Of a stretch of DNA of 64,000 nt, positions 28,628 through 37,768 are shown piece after piece. The stretch is from NCBI RefSeq assembly GCF_036226665.1, contig NZ_CP109007.1:2210501-2274500 (forward strand), written 5' to 3'. The DNA comes from Streptomyces sp. NBC_00691 (GTDB lineage Bacteria > Actinomycetota > Actinomycetes > Streptomycetales > Streptomycetaceae). The notes under the pieces were generated by a model. The model saw only the letters and a list, made by a program, of their open reading frames with translations. It was not told where the DNA came from and made no database searches. Position 1 is the first letter of the stretch. The number at the start of each line of letters is the position of its first letter. Position numbers and translations under genes: made by a program.

Positions 28628-29919
28628 TTGGTGTCCCTCCGGATCTCGCCCGCGCCGTCCTCGGCTGCGACGTCGGCCTCGACGGCGGCCGCGCCGGTGT
28701 CGTAGAGCCCGAAGTAGCGGGCGGCCGTGTCCATGTCCTTGTCACCGCGCCCGGAGAGGTTGACGAGGAGCAGGGCGTCCTTGCCGAGCTCCTTGCCGAC
28801 CTCGATGGCCCCCGCGAGGGCGTGCGCCGACTCGATGGCCGGGATGATCCCCTCGGTACGGGAGAGCAGCCGGAGCGCCTGCATGGCGGCGTCGTCGGTG
28901 ACGGCGCGGTACTCACCGCGCCCGCTGTCCTTCAGGTACGCGTGCTCCGGGCCGATGCCCGGGTAGTCGAGGCCCGCCGAGATCGAGTAGGGCTCGGTGA
29001 TCTGGCCCTCCTCGTCCTGGAGGACGTACGACCGCGAGCCGTGCAGGATGCCGGGCTCGCCGGCGGTGAGGGTGGCCGCGTGCTCGCCGGTCTCCACGCC
29101 GTGGCCGGCCGGCTCGCAGCCGATCAGCCGGACGTCCGCGTCGGGGACGAAGGCGTGGAAGAGTCCGATGGCGTTGGAACCGCCGCCGACGCAGGCGATC
29201 GCCGCGTCGGGGAGGCGGCCGGCGCGCTCCAGGATCTGGCGGCGGGCCTCGACGCCGATGACGCGGTGGAAGTCGCGGACCATGGCGGGGAAGGGGTGCG
29301 GGCCCGCGACGGTGCCGAACAGGTAGTGCGTCCGGTCGACGTTGGCGACCCAGTCGCGGAACGCCTCGTTGATGGCGTCCTTGAGCGTCCGGCTGCCGGA
29401 CTTCACGGCCACGACCTCGGCGCCGAGCATCCGCATCCGGGCCACGTTGAGGGCCTGGCGCTGGGTGTCGACCTCGCCCATGTAGATGGTGCAGTCGAGG
29501 CCGAAGAGGGCACAGGCGGTGGCGGTGGCCACGCCGTGCTGACCGGCGCCGGTCTCGGCGATGACGCGGGTCTTGCCCATGCGCTTGGTGAGCAGGGCCT
29601 GGCCGAGCACGTTGTTGATCTTGTGCGAGCCGGTGTGGTTCAGGTCCTCGCGCTTGAGGAAGATCCGGGCGCCTCCGGCGTGCTCGGCGAACCGGGACAC
29701 CTCGGTGAGGGCGCTCGGACGGCCCGTGTAGTCGACCATCAGGTCGTTGAGCTCGCGGGCGAACTCCGGGTCGGACTTGGCCTTGTCGTACTCGACGGCG
29801 ACCTCGTCGACGGCGGCGACGAGGGCCTCGGGGATGAACTTGCCGCCGTAGGCGCCGAAGTAGCCCTCGGGGGTGGGGACCAGACCCTCCGGGTCCGGAA
29901 TGAAGAACTCGCTGGACAT
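28624..29919 (-). CDS. trpB: Tryptophan synthase beta subunit
   Basis: A 431-residue PLP enzyme that joins indole and serine. The Schiff-base Lys is in [14 protein letters not shown] near residue 107, the catalytic Glu in ETGAGQHG near 129, and the PLP phosphate loop is GGGSNAIG near 253. ATG at 29919 has GAGGAG upstream; the longer in-frame sequence above it is Arg-rich intergenic DNA. The C-terminal tail after GLYDTG is acidic and variable. It is preceded by a 300-bp gap and trpM, followed with 4-bp overlap by trpA. Confidence 0.97.
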   Translation of the reverse strand: MSSEFFIPDPEGLVPTPEGYFGAYGGKFIPEALVAAVDEVAVEYDKAKSDPEFARELNDLMVDYTGRPSALTEVSRFAEHAGGARIFLKREDLNHTGSHKINNVLGQALLTKRMGKTRVIAETGAGQHGVATATACALFGLDCTIYMGEVDTQRQALNVARMRMLGAEVVAVKSGSRTLKDAINEAFRDWVANVDRTHYLFGTVAGPHPFPAMVRDFHRVIGVEARRQILERAGRLPDAAIACVGGGSNAIGLFHAFVPDADVRLIGCEPAGHGVETGEHAATLTAGEPGILHGSRSYVLQDEEGQITEPYSISAGLDYPGIGPEHAYLKDSGRGEYRAVTDDAAMQALRLLSRTEGIIPAIESAHALAGAIEVGKELGKDALLLVNLSGRGDKDMDTAARYFGLYDTGAAAVEADVAAEDGAGEIRRDTK

Positions 29920-30219
29920 GCGGATGCTCCTCGCGGGGCGGGTGCCCCGGGTGACGTGTGGTGGATGGTCACGAGATGCGCGCGCCCCACTCCTCGCCGC
30001 CGACCCCCGTTGTGGGCATTCGCCCCTGCCCGAACGGAGTCCGGGGAGGGTGGGCACAACGGAACGGCGCCCCTTGCCGGGCCTCGGCTGCCGCGCCCGT
30101 ACCCGCACCCGCACCCGCACCCCCAGGGTGGACGATCGTCCACGCGGGAGGGCGGAAGGGGCACGGTGTGTGCCACGGCAGGGCCACGGGCCGAAGAGCC
30201 CGGTGGCTGAGCGGTCGTG
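29920..30219. other. 300-bp gap between trpM and trpB
   Basis: It holds the trpB ribosome binding site and a short tandem of the hexamer CCCGCA (about four copies, 30102-30125). No run of Trp codons or obvious trp attenuator was found on the coding strand. GTGGCTGAGCGGT near 30203 recalls a tRNA D-arm but no tRNA can be built. A secondary promoter for trpBA may lie here. Confidence 0.45.
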
Positions 30220-30480
30220 TCAGTTCGTGGAGGTGCGCGCGGGGCGCCGACGCCATCGCATGCCGTTGACCTGGCCCGGCTCGTCCCCGATGACGTACCG
30301 CACCCGGCGGCCGTGCACACGGCGGGCGGGTGCGCGGCAGCCACGCGGACGGCAGCCCCGGGCCAGCGGGGCATGCGGCGCGGGTACGGAGGCGGCTGCG
30401 ACGCGCAGCCTGCCGCCGGGCACGCCGACGGTCCCCCGGGCGGTGCCCGGAGGGGTCGGCGTGGTGCGGCGGCGGGTCAT
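30220..30480 (-). CDS. trpM: TrpM, small basic protein of the trp cluster
   Basis: An 86-residue Arg-rich protein between trpC and trpB. The conserved part is the C-terminal CRPRGCRAPARRVHGRR and VRYVIGDEPGQVNGMRWRR, which matches my memory of the Streptomyces TrpM family (about 63 residues in S. coelicolor, reported to influence tryptophan and antibiotic production). ATG at 30480 gives an N-terminal extension; GTG at 30423 is an alternative start closer to the usual size. It lies 7 bp after the trpC stop, so it is in the operon. Biochemical role unknown. Confidence 0.75.
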   Translation of the reverse strand: MTRRRTTPTPPGTARGTVGVPGGRLRVAAASVPAPHAPLARGCRPRGCRAPARRVHGRRVRYVIGDEPGQVNGMRWRRRPARTSTN

Positions 30481-30487
30481 GGCGCGG

Positions 30488-31297
30488 TCAGCTCCGGCCG
30501 TGCCGGAGTGCCGGGTGGGCGCCCGCGGCGACCAGGTCGGCGACGGCGGCCTTCGGGTCGCGGCCGGTGACGAGCGACTCGCCGACCAGGACCGCGTCGG
30601 CGCCGGCGTTGGCGTAGGCGATGAGGTCGTGCGGGCCGCGGACGCCGGACTCGGCGATCTTGACGATGTGCGCGGGGATCTCGGGGGCGACCCGCTCGAA
30701 GGTGGAGCGGTCGACCTTGAGGGTCTTCAGGTTGCGCGCGTTGACGCCGATGATCCGGGCGCCCGCGTCGACGGCACGCTCGACCTCGTCCTCGTCGTGG
30801 ACCTCGACGAGCGGGGTGAGCCCGATGGACTCGGCGCGCTCGATGAGGGAGACGAGGGCCTCCTGCTCCAGGGCGGCGACGATGAGGAGCGCGAGATCCG
30901 CTCCGTACGCGCGTGCTTCCCAGAGCTGGTACGCGGTGACGATGAAGTCCTTGCGCAGGACCGGGATGTCGACCTTGGCCCGGACGGCCTCCAGGTCCGC
31001 GAGCGAGCCGCCGAAGCGGCGCTGCTCGGTGAGGACGGAGATGACGGCCGCGCCGCCCGCCTCGTAGTCCGCGGCGAGTCCGGCAGGGTCGGCGATCGCG
31101 GCGAGCGCGCCCTTGGACGGGCTGGAGCGCTTGACCTCGCAGATCACCTTGACGCCGTCGCCGCGCAGTGCGGCGACGCCGTCCTTGGCCTGCGGCGCCT
31201 TGGCGGCGCGCTCCTTGAGCTCGTCGAGGGTGACCCGCGCCTGCCGCTCTGCGAGGTCGGCGCGTACGCCTTCGATGATCTCGTCGAGCACACTCAC
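30488..31297 (-). CDS. trpC: Indole-3-glycerol phosphate synthase
   Basis: A 269-residue TIM-barrel enzyme that closes the indole ring from CdRP. Active-site motifs are [12 protein letters not shown] near residue 52, PVLRKDFIV near 112 with the catalytic Lys, the Glu in LVEVHDEDE near 165, NARNLKTL near 186 and IAESGV near 212. The start is GTG at 31297. The start overlaps by 4 bp a 19-codon reading frame rich in His codons (31294-31353), so trpC translation may be coupled to that leader. Confidence 0.96.
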   Translation of the reverse strand: MSVLDEIIEGVRADLAERQARVTLDELKERAAKAPQAKDGVAALRGDGVKVICEVKRSSPSKGALAAIADPAGLAADYEAGGAAVISVLTEQRRFGGSLADLEAVRAKVDIPVLRKDFIVTAYQLWEARAYGADLALLIVAALEQEALVSLIERAESIGLTPLVEVHDEDEVERAVDAGARIIGVNARNLKTLKVDRSTFERVAPEIPAHIVKIAESGVRGPHDLIAYANAGADAVLVGESLVTGRDPKAAVADLVAAGAHPALRHGRS

Positions 31298-31353
31298 GCG
31301 AGGGGCCCCCTTCCGGGACGGTGATGGTGATGATGAACCAGGTTCAGCCACAT
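31294..31353 (-). CDS. Possible 19-codon leader peptide with five His codons before trpC
   Basis: Starting at ATG 31353 the frame encodes [19 protein letters not shown] and stops with a TGA that overlaps the trpC GTG by 4 bp. Five consecutive His codons (CAT CAT CAC CAT CAC) include three CAT, the rarer His codon in these genomes. One Trp codon is at position 2. A TAGGAT box ends 2 bp before the ATG, so the transcript may be leaderless. The arrangement resembles amino-acid-sensing leader peptides. Translation is not shown; the coding reading is an inference. Confidence 0.5.
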   Translation of the reverse strand: MWLNLVHHHHHRPGRGPLA

Positions 31354-31429
31354 CGATCCTATCCGCAGGACGGCCCCGGACTCGCATCGGCCGGAGTCGC
31401 GTCCCATCTGCTGGGACTCCCGTAGGGGT

Positions 31430-31447
31430 CCCCGCGGCGCCGCGGGG
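31430..31447. terminator. Perfect GC palindrome after the DUF2752 gene
   Basis: An 18-bp perfect palindrome, CCCCGCGGC and its complement, 6 bp after the stop of the DUF2752 gene and upstream of the trpC leader. Probably separates the trpE side from trpC. Confidence 0.55.
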
Positions 31448-31452
31448 GGCCC

Positions 31453-32010
31453 TCAGGGGGCCAGTGCTGCGCCGAAGGGAAGGTTCCGGACCAGGGTGAA
31501 GAGGCCGAGGACGGCCCCGATCCCCCACCACACGACCGGGGAGACCGCGAGGCGCATGGGCACCCCGCGGATGGCACGAATCAGCCAGAGAACGATCAGG
31601 ACGCCGAAGAGTCCGTAGCCGATGACGGCGAGGGCGTTGGCGCCGAGGGCGGCCGGGAGGTCGCCGTGGACGAAGGCGTGGGCGCTGCGGAGCCCGCCGC
31701 AGCCGGGGCAGTAGATGCCGGTGAAGCGCAGCAGGGGGCAGACGGGGTAGTGCCCGGGTTCGTTGGGGTCGACGGTCCCGACGTACGCGAAGGCGGCGGC
31801 CACCCCGGTGAGCGCGGCGACGGGCGCGAACAGCCGCCGGGCGAGCGACCGGGGCGGCGGCTGTGGGGCCCCGTTCTCCGGCCACGCGTGCGCGTGGCCG
31901 CGCGGGGGCGTCCAGGGCTCCGGTGCCGCGGGAGCGGCCTGGCGGGCCTGTGCGGCCGGTCCGGTCGGTGGCAGAGGTTCACCCGGTCGGGTGCTGGATG
32001 TGTCGGTCAC
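31453..32010 (-). CDS. DUF2752 membrane protein
   Basis: A 185-residue protein. A Pro-rich cytosolic segment of about 75 residues is followed by about three membrane helices around the DUF2752 core [23 protein letters not shown], with its [15 protein letters not shown] cysteines. GTG at 32010 has GGAG 7 nt upstream; GTG at 32037 is possible. Function is unknown; the clustered cysteines could bind a metal or form disulfides. Regularly found next to trp genes in streptomycetes. Confidence 0.8.
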   Translation of the reverse strand: MTDTSSTRPGEPLPPTGPAAQARQAAPAAPEPWTPPRGHAHAWPENGAPQPPPRSLARRLFAPVAALTGVAAAFAYVGTVDPNEPGHYPVCPLLRFTGIYCPGCGGLRSAHAFVHGDLPAALGANALAVIGYGLFGVLIVLWLIRAIRGVPMRLAVSPVVWWGIGAVLGLFTLVRNLPFGAALAP

Positions 32011-32114
32011 GGCTCCGGCCGTCGGCTGCGGGTCCACCCGGTGATTCTCGCCCCGGACGCGCGAGAGCGCAGCCCGGCACGGCCGGACTGCGCTCTCGGA
32101 TGTGGCGTGTCGCG

Positions 32115-32363
32115 TCAGGAGCGGGCCTGCGCGGTCGCGACCTCGCGGGCGGCGGCGACGGCCGCCGACTCCTTCGGCATGCCGAGGCCCGCGGCCTTCA
32201 TCGCGCCGCCGACGATGCCGCCGAGCACGATGACACCCATGCCGGCCCAGAAACCGGGCAGGTTGGCGGCCACCATGAAGACTCCGGCGATGCAGAAGCC
32301 GATGAAGGAGATGATGACACCGGTCCAGGCGGCCGGGGTGTGTCCGTGGGCGCTGCCCGCCAT
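32115..32363 (-). CDS. HGxxPAAW family small membrane protein
   Basis: An 82-residue protein with two predicted helices (GVIISFIGFCIAGVFMVAAN and GMGVIVLGGIVGGAMKAAG). It begins MAGSAHGHTPAAW, the signature that gives the family its name. A charged C-terminal tail follows. It sits between the TIGR02234-type and DUF2752 genes. Role unknown; conserved in actinobacterial trp regions. Confidence 0.85.
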   Translation of the reverse strand: MAGSAHGHTPAAWTGVIISFIGFCIAGVFMVAANLPGFWAGMGVIVLGGIVGGAMKAAGLGMPKESAAVAAAREVATAQARS

Positions 32364-32522
32364 GAGTTGCTCCTCGTTGCAGTTGCTCGATGGTGAGGTC
32401 TCGCGTGCGCGGACTCTCGGCGCTCATTGTCCCGCACGTGGGCGCGCGAGGGTGAATCGGGGGTACCGGGACGATCACGCGTCGCGGCCGGCGACTCCGT
32501 CAGGTCCGCCGGTGCGGCGCCG

Positions 32523-33164
32523 TCAGGAGCCGTGCGTGGGGTCCTCGCCGCGGTCGAGAGCCTTCCACAGGTCCTCGGGCCGGTCCGGGTCGGTGGTCGG
32601 GGCCTTGCGGGCGGCCCGCGGGGCGCCGGAGCGCTCGTAGCGGCCGCCCATGGCGGGCCAGCTCTTGCCGAAGCGCAGCGCGAAGAGGCCGGCGAGCAGG
32701 ATGAGGACGGCTCCCGCGGCGGTCACGTACGGCCAGACGGTGTGGCTCAGCCCCGCCACGGCGGCGGCGGTGTCACCGCTGATGCGGGCGGCCTCGGCGT
32801 CGAGGGCGGCGCTGTCGGAGGCGCCGAGGACCGCGGCGAGGGCGGCGCCCGCGCCGCTCAGAGCGAGGAGCGCGGAGACCAGGGTGCGGCCGGTACGGCG
32901 CACGGCGAAGACGGCGAAGAGCGCGGCCAGGCCGACGATCGCGAGAGCGGTCGGCACACCGGTGACGGTGCCGCCGTCGGCCTCGACGGGCACGCTGCCG
33001 CCACCGACGGACGCGGTGCCCTCCGCCCAGATCTGGCCCGCGGAGAGCAGGACGACGGTGGCACCGAGGGCACCGAGGAAGAGGGCCGCGGCCAGGCTGC
33101 GGCGGCCGCCGCCGGAGACGGCCGCGCGGGCGGCCCGGGGCTGGGGTACGGGTACGGCACTCAC
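32523..33164 (-). CDS. TIGR02234 family Trp-region membrane protein
   Basis: A 213-residue membrane protein with about four helices. The pattern SLAAALFLGALGATVVLLSA, then an extracytoplasmic loop with GQIWAEGT, then VTGVPTALAIVGLAALFAVF is that of the Trp-biosynthesis-associated membrane protein family. The hydrophilic C-terminus ends DLWKALDRGEDPT. GTG at 33164 has GGGG 4 nt upstream; GTG at 33173 is in frame. It lies 23 bp after trpE and is probably co-transcribed. Function unknown; a transport or sensing role is only a guess. Confidence 0.8.
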   Translation of the reverse strand: MSAVPVPQPRAARAAVSGGGRRSLAAALFLGALGATVVLLSAGQIWAEGTASVGGGSVPVEADGGTVTGVPTALAIVGLAALFAVFAVRRTGRTLVSALLALSGAGAALAAVLGASDSAALDAEAARISGDTAAAVAGLSHTVWPYVTAAGAVLILLAGLFALRFGKSWPAMGGRYERSGAPRAARKAPTTDPDRPEDLWKALDRGEDPTHGS

Positions 33165-33187
33165 GTACCCCACTATCCCCTACGTCG

Positions 33188-34678
33188 TCAGGCGCCGTTC
33201 ATCCGGTTGGCGGTGTGCACGGCGCGGAGGACGGCCGCGGCCTTGTTCCGGCACTCGTTGTCCTCGGCGACGGGATCGGAGTCGGCGACGACACCCGCTC
33301 CGGCCTGCACATACGCGGTTCCGTCGCGGAGCAGGGCGGTACGGATGGCGATGGCCGTGTCCGCGTCGCCGGCGAAATCGAGATAACCGACACATCCGCC
33401 GTACAGGCCGCGCCGGGAGGGTTCGAGCTCCTCGATGATCTGCATCGCGCGGGGCTTGGGCGCGCCGGAGAGGGTGCCGGCCGGGAAGCAGGCGGTGAGG
33501 ACGTCGAAGGCGGTCCTGCCCTCGGCGACCTGCCCGGTCACGGTGGAGACGATGTGCATGACGTGCGAGTAGCGCTCGACGGACATGAAGTCGACGACCT
33601 CGACGGAGCCGGGCGCGCAGACGCGGCCGAGGTCGTTGCGGCCGAGGTCGACGAGCATGAGGTGCTCGGCGCGCTCCTTGGGGTCGGCGAGCAGTTCCTC
33701 GGCGAGGTCGTGGTCCTCCTGCGGGGTGGCGCCGCGGTGCCGGGTGCCGGCGATGGGGTGGAGCATCGCCCGGCCGTCCTCGACCTTGACGAGGGCCTCG
33801 GGTGAGGAGCCGACGACGTCGAAGCCGTTCTCGAAGCGGAAGAGGTACATGTACGGGGACGGGTTGGTGGCCCGCAGGACCCGGTAGACGTCGAGCGCGG
33901 AGGCGGCGCAGGGGGTCTCGAAGCGCTGCGAGGGCACGACCTGGAAGGCCTCGCCGGCCCGGATGCGCTCCTTGATGTCCTCGACGGCGTCCTGGTAGGC
34001 CGGTCCGCCCCAGAGCGCGGAGAACTCCGGGAGCGCGGAGGCGGGCAGGGCGGTGGGGGCGGTGGCGACCGGGCGGGCCAGGTCGGCCTCCATGGCGTCG
34101 AGGCGGGCGACGGCGTGCGCGTAGGCCTCCTCGACGCCGGTCTCCAGGTCGTTGTGGTTGATCGCGTTGGCGATCAGCAGGACCGAACCGTCCCAGTGGT
34201 CGAGGACCGCGAGGTCGCTGGTGAGGAGCATGGTCAGCTCGGGCAGTCGCAGGTCGTCCCGGGTGGAGTCACCGATCTTCTCCAGGCGGCGGACGATGTC
34301 GTATCCGAGGTAGCCGACCATGCCTCCGGTGAACGGCGGCATGCCGGAGGCCAGGTCACGGGGGGTGTGGAGGGTCTCGACGGTGGCGCGCAGGGCCTGG
34401 AGCGGGTCGCCGTCGGTGGGAACGCCGACGGGCGGGGTGCCCAGCCAGTGGGCCTCGCCGTCCTTCACCGTCAGCGTGGCGTCGCTGCGCACCCCGATGA
34501 AGGAGTAGCGGGACCAGCTGCGGCCGTTCTCCGCGGATTCGAGGAGGAAGGTGCCGGGCCGTTCGGCGGCGAGCTTGCGGTAGAGCCCGACCGGGGTGTC
34601 GCCGTCCGCGAGCAGCCGGCGGCTGACGGGGATGACGCGGCGGTCGGCCGCCAGCTTGCGGAAGGTGTCGAGATCCAT
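33188..34678 (-). CDS. trpE: Anthranilate synthase component I
   Basis: A 496-residue chorismate-utilising enzyme that makes anthranilate with a TrpG-type glutaminase encoded elsewhere. Feedback motif [16 protein letters not shown] is near residue 46; catalytic motifs are PIAGTRHRG near 331, [11 protein letters not shown] near 366 and [10 protein letters not shown] near 425. It follows hisI by 11 bp on the same strand, so a histidine gene and the first tryptophan gene share a transcript. No room exists for a trp attenuator directly before it. Confidence 0.97.
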   Translation of the reverse strand: MDLDTFRKLAADRRVIPVSRRLLADGDTPVGLYRKLAAERPGTFLLESAENGRSWSRYSFIGVRSDATLTVKDGEAHWLGTPPVGVPTDGDPLQALRATVETLHTPRDLASGMPPFTGGMVGYLGYDIVRRLEKIGDSTRDDLRLPELTMLLTSDLAVLDHWDGSVLLIANAINHNDLETGVEEAYAHAVARLDAMEADLARPVATAPTALPASALPEFSALWGGPAYQDAVEDIKERIRAGEAFQVVPSQRFETPCAASALDVYRVLRATNPSPYMYLFRFENGFDVVGSSPEALVKVEDGRAMLHPIAGTRHRGATPQEDHDLAEELLADPKERAEHLMLVDLGRNDLGRVCAPGSVEVVDFMSVERYSHVMHIVSTVTGQVAEGRTAFDVLTACFPAGTLSGAPKPRAMQIIEELEPSRRGLYGGCVGYLDFAGDADTAIAIRTALLRDGTAYVQAGAGVVADSDPVAEDNECRNKAAAVLRAVHTANRMNGA

Positions 34679-34689
34679 GGCGCCAGACC

Positions 34690-35064
34690 CTACTCGGAGA
34701 CGGGGTCCGCGTCGGACCCGGATACGGGGAGCACATCGGCGTCGAAGCAGGTCCGGGCGCCGGTGTGGCAGGCGGCACCGACCTGGTCGACCTTGACGAG
34801 GACGGTGTCGGCGTCGCAGTCGAGGGCGACGGACTTGACGTGCTGGACGTGGCCGGAGGTGTCGCCCTTGACCCAGTACTCCTGGCGGCTGCGGGACCAG
34901 TAGGTGCAGCGGCCGGTGGTGAGGGTGCGGTGGAGGGCCTCGTCGTCCATCCAGCCCAGCATCAGCACCTCGCCGGTGTCGTACTGCTGGGCGATGGCGG
35001 GGACGAGCCCGTCGCTGCTGCGCTTGAGCCGGGCGGAGACGGCCGGGTCGAGATTGCTGCTCAT
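34690..35064 (-). CDS. hisI: Phosphoribosyl-AMP cyclohydrolase
   Basis: A 124-residue enzyme that opens the adenine ring of PR-AMP in histidine synthesis. It has [12 protein letters not shown] near residue 34, [19 protein letters not shown] near 54 and the zinc-ligand region [14 protein letters not shown] then [12 protein letters not shown] with metal-binding Asp and Cys residues. It is the monofunctional cyclohydrolase; no HisE domain is fused and no hisE or hisG was found in the window. First of the hisI-trpE transcription unit. Confidence 0.95.
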   Translation of the reverse strand: MSSNLDPAVSARLKRSSDGLVPAIAQQYDTGEVLMLGWMDDEALHRTLTTGRCTYWSRSRQEYWVKGDTSGHVQHVKSVALDCDADTVLVKVDQVGAACHTGARTCFDADVLPVSGSDADPVSE

Positions 35065-35148
35065 GGCGCCATTGTGCCGCCCTCCGGGGCGGTGTCCGGC
35101 GGGGCGTCCACTGGGCGGACCGGTGGCACCCGCCGTACGCTGGCGGTC

Positions 35149-35784
35149 ATGTCGACCCATGCCAAACGTGAACGGCTTCTGCTCGCGGACCTGTTGGAGG
35201 CGGCGGGCCCCGACGCGCCGACGCTCTGCGAGGGCTGGAGGACCCGGGACCTCGCGGCCCATGTGGTGGTGCGGGAGCGGCGCCCGGACGCGGCGGCCGG
35301 TTCGCTCGTACCGTTGCTGAAGGACCGGATGGAGCGGGTGCAGGCGGAGTTCGCCGACAAGCCGTACGTGGAGCTGATCCAGCTCATCCGGACCGGGCCG
35401 CCGAGGTTCTCGCCGTTCACCATCAAGCAGGTGGACGAGGGGGCGAACGTGGTCGAGTTCTACGTGCACGCCGAGGACGTACGCCGTGCCCAGCCCGACT
35501 GGTCGGCGCGCGAGCTCGACCCGGTCTTCGCCGACGCCCTCTGGTCCCGGCTGGAGCGCACCGCCCGGCTGCTGGGCCGGAAGGTCCCGGTCGGCCTGGT
35601 GCTGCGCCGCCCGAACGGCCAGACGGCGGTCGCGCACCGGGGCACCCCGGTGGTGACGGTCTCCGGGGAGCCGGGCGAGCTGACGATGTACCTGTTCGGC
35701 CGCCAGGACTCGGCCAAGGTGGAGCTGGACGGGGAGCCGGAGGCGATCGAGCGGCTGCGGGAGACGAAGCAGCTGGGGCTCTGA
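35149..35784 (+). CDS. TIGR03085 family protein (mycothiol-transferase/DinB-like)
   Basis: A 211-residue actinobacterial protein. The four-helix N-terminal domain has [20 protein letters not shown] and [13 protein letters not shown] near residues 15-45, typical of mycothiol-dependent maleylpyruvate-isomerase-like proteins with metal-binding His. The family name in databases is TIGR03085, function unknown. It is divergent from hisI-trpE and convergent with the MFS gene, and may detoxify electrophiles with mycothiol. Confidence 0.75.
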   Translation: MSTHAKRERLLLADLLEAAGPDAPTLCEGWRTRDLAAHVVVRERRPDAAAGSLVPLLKDRMERVQAEFADKPYVELIQLIRTGPPRFSPFTIKQVDEGANVVEFYVHAEDVRRAQPDWSARELDPVFADALWSRLERTARLLGRKVPVGLVLRRPNGQTAVAHRGTPVVTVSGEPGELTMYLFGRQDSAKVELDGEPEAIERLRETKQLGL

Positions 35785-35815
35785 GCGAGGCGGCGGGGCG
35801 GGGCCGGACCGGTGG

Positions 35816-37066
35816 TCAGCCGGGCAGCTCCGCCCGGCGCACGCCCCTGGACGCGAGGCCGTAGACGCCCGCGAGCGCGCAGACCGCGGCGCTGACGGTG
35901 AAGACCGGGCCCACACCCCACAGGCCGATCGCGGCGCCCGTGAGCGGGAAGCTGAGCGGGGCGAGGCCCAGGCTCATCAGGCTGGAGACGGCCGAGACGC
36001 GGCCGAGGTAGGCGGGGTCGCACTCGGTCTGGACGAGGGCCCCGGCCAGCGCCCCGGAGAGGCCGGCGAACAGACCGATGGAGAGGGCGACGCCCACCGC
36101 CGCGGGCAGCCGCGGGACGAAGGCGAGCGCGCCGATCGAGAGGGCGCCGACGGTCATGGTCCAGCCGAGGACGGCTCCGGCGCGCGGCACCCGCCCCTTG
36201 ACGCTGAGCAGCAGCGAGGCCCCACCGGCGCCGACGCCGAAGGCGGCCAGGACCCAGCCGATGCCGGAGGCTCCCCAGCCGCGCTGGTCGGCGAGGAGCA
36301 CGAGGCCGACGTTGAGGGGGCCGACGAAGCCGAGGTCGCTGAGGGCGATGACGATCATGAGCGGCCCGAGGACCCGGTGGCCGCGAAGATACCGCAGTCC
36401 GTCCACGAGATCGCCGGACGCGGTGCCGTGCCGCCTCTTCTGGGCCTCGCCGGTGAGCGGGCGGATCCGGAGGGCGAGCAGCAGCGGCAGGGAGAGGGCG
36501 AAGAGCGCTCCGGCCACGGCGAAGGCGGCGCCCGGCCCTCCGAGGGCGACCGCCAGGCCGCCGAGCGGGGCGCCGACGACGGCTCCCGAGCGGGAGGCGA
36601 GGCCGCGCATGCCCTGGACGCGGGCGAGCTGGTCGTGCGGGGCGATCCGGGGCGGCAGGGCGCCGACGGCGGGCAGGAAGAGCGCGTCGACGATGCCGAA
36701 GACGAGGGCGACGCCGGCCAGCGTCCAGAGGGTGGGCGCGGTGACGAGGACCAGTGCGGCGACGCCGAGGACGATGAGGCAGCGGACGGTGTCGGAGGCC
36801 ATGACGACCCGGCGCGGGCCGAAGCGGTCGGCGACCACTCCCCCGCCGAGCATGAGCAGCGCGCGCGGTACGGCGCTGGTGGCCATGACGAGTCCCGCCT
36901 CGGCCGGGGTGCCGCCGCGGACGGCGGCCCAGGAGAGGGCGAGGTGGTAGACGCTGTCGCCGAGGGTGGAGGCGGTGTAGGCGCCGAGCCATCTCAGCAC
37001 CTGCGGGTCGCGGTGGGCGGGCCGCGCGACGGCGGTGGGCGCCGGGGCGGCGACGGTGGCGGTCAT
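35816..37066 (-). CDS. MFS transporter
   Basis: A 416-residue major-facilitator protein with about 12 helices. The loop 2-3 motif is [19 protein letters not shown] near residue 70, typical of drug and macrolide efflux members. A mirrored long helix pair lies in the C-terminal half. The gene overlaps the end of the ArsR-type regulator by 4 bp, so both form one operon and the regulator likely controls the exporter. Substrate unknown. Confidence 0.87.
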   Translation of the reverse strand: MTATVAAPAPTAVARPAHRDPQVLRWLGAYTASTLGDSVYHLALSWAAVRGGTPAEAGLVMATSAVPRALLMLGGGVVADRFGPRRVVMASDTVRCLIVLGVAALVLVTAPTLWTLAGVALVFGIVDALFLPAVGALPPRIAPHDQLARVQGMRGLASRSGAVVGAPLGGLAVALGGPGAAFAVAGALFALSLPLLLALRIRPLTGEAQKRRHGTASGDLVDGLRYLRGHRVLGPLMIVIALSDLGFVGPLNVGLVLLADQRGWGASGIGWVLAAFGVGAGGASLLLSVKGRVPRAGAVLGWTMTVGALSIGALAFVPRLPAAVGVALSIGLFAGLSGALAGALVQTECDPAYLGRVSAVSSLMSLGLAPLSFPLTGAAIGLWGVGPVFTVSAAVCALAGVYGLASRGVRRAELPG

Positions 37067-37650
37067 GAGCGGTAGGGGAAGCCGTTGAGATGGATGGCGA
37101 CGTTCTCGCGGCCTTCGTGGTCACCGGCGGCCTCGGCGGCGCGCGCCCGCTGGTCGTACGCGCGCAGGACCGCGTCGAGTTCGGCGCCCAGGGCCCTGAG
37201 CTCGTCCGCGGTGAGGCGGGGCAGCCACTCGGAGCTGAGGGAGGCGGAGCGCCAGCTGTCGGACCAGGTGTGCCGCTCGTCGAGGAAGCGGGCGTACATC
37301 CCGGTGCGCTGCTCGTCGACCGTACGGCCGAAGGCGGCGCTCGCGGCGGCCAGCTCGGGGGCGTCGCGGAGGTCCTCGTCGTGGATGCTGAATCCGTAGG
37401 AGCTGGGCTGCCACCAGCGCTCACGGCCGTCCGTCGACCGGTTCTCGGCCTCCTCGATGAGGCCGTGCTCGGCGAGCTTGCGCAGGTGGTAGCTGACCAG
37501 CGAGACCGCCTCGTCGACCTGGTCGGCGAGCTGGGACGCCGTGGCGGTGCGGGCGACGAAGAGGGCGCGGTAGAGGCGCAGCCGCAGGGGGTGCGCGATG
37601 GCTTTCAGGGTGCCGAGATCGGTGATCCGGCGGTGCTCCGGAGAGGTCAT
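37063..37650 (-). CDS. ArsR-type winged-helix regulator
   Basis: A 195-residue helix-turn-helix protein. The DNA-binding domain spans about residues 12-75 (LKAIAHPLRLRLYRALFVAR, then SQLADQVDEAVSLVSYHLRKL). No metal-binding cysteine pair is seen in the first domain, so it is not a typical arsenic sensor. The C-terminal 110 residues resemble the effector part of ArsR/PadR-type regulators of exporters. ATG at 37650 is used; GTG at 37656 is an option. Paired TTGCrCAA dyads lie just upstream. Confidence 0.82.
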   Translation of the reverse strand: MTSPEHRRITDLGTLKAIAHPLRLRLYRALFVARTATASQLADQVDEAVSLVSYHLRKLAEHGLIEEAENRSTDGRERWWQPSSYGFSIHDEDLRDAPELAAASAAFGRTVDEQRTGMYARFLDERHTWSDSWRSASLSSEWLPRLTADELRALGAELDAVLRAYDQRARAAEAAGDHEGRENVAIHLNGFPYRS

Positions 37651-37678
37651 GTCCACGACCCTAGGTGCGAAATAAAAC

Positions 37679-37700
37679 TTGCACAATAAAAATTGCGCAA
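37679..37700. promoter_or_regulatory. Two TTGCrCAA dyads, probable operator of ArsR-MFS operon
   Basis: TTGCACAA (37679-37686) and TTGCGCAA (37693-37700, perfectly palindromic) repeat at a 14-bp period within an AT-rich tract, 29-50 bp upstream of the regulator's ATG. They lie where a promoter would be expected and are a good candidate for autoregulation. Confidence 0.55.
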
Positions 37701-37727
37701 CTGATCCTGCGTATCTGGGGAAAGCGA

Positions 37728-37747
37728 AGGGCCCCCGAAGAGGCCCT
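37728..37747 (-). terminator. Weak stem-loop after hisF
   Basis: AGGGCC (37728-37733) and GGCCCT (37742-37747) form a 6-bp stem with an 8-nt loop, 22 bp after the hisF stop. May end the his operon or only partly reduce read-through to the ArsR gene. Confidence 0.4.
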
Positions 37748-37768
37748 GCGCACAAGCGGAACGACGGA

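Noticed and set aside
29920..30219. Trp attenuator before trpB
   Set aside because: No run of TGG codons or alternative stem set was found on the coding strand.
30195..30225. D-arm-like GTGGCTGAGCGGT resembling tRNA-Ser/Leu
   Set aside because: No T-arm, anticodon arm or acceptor pairing; a tRNA here would run into trpM.
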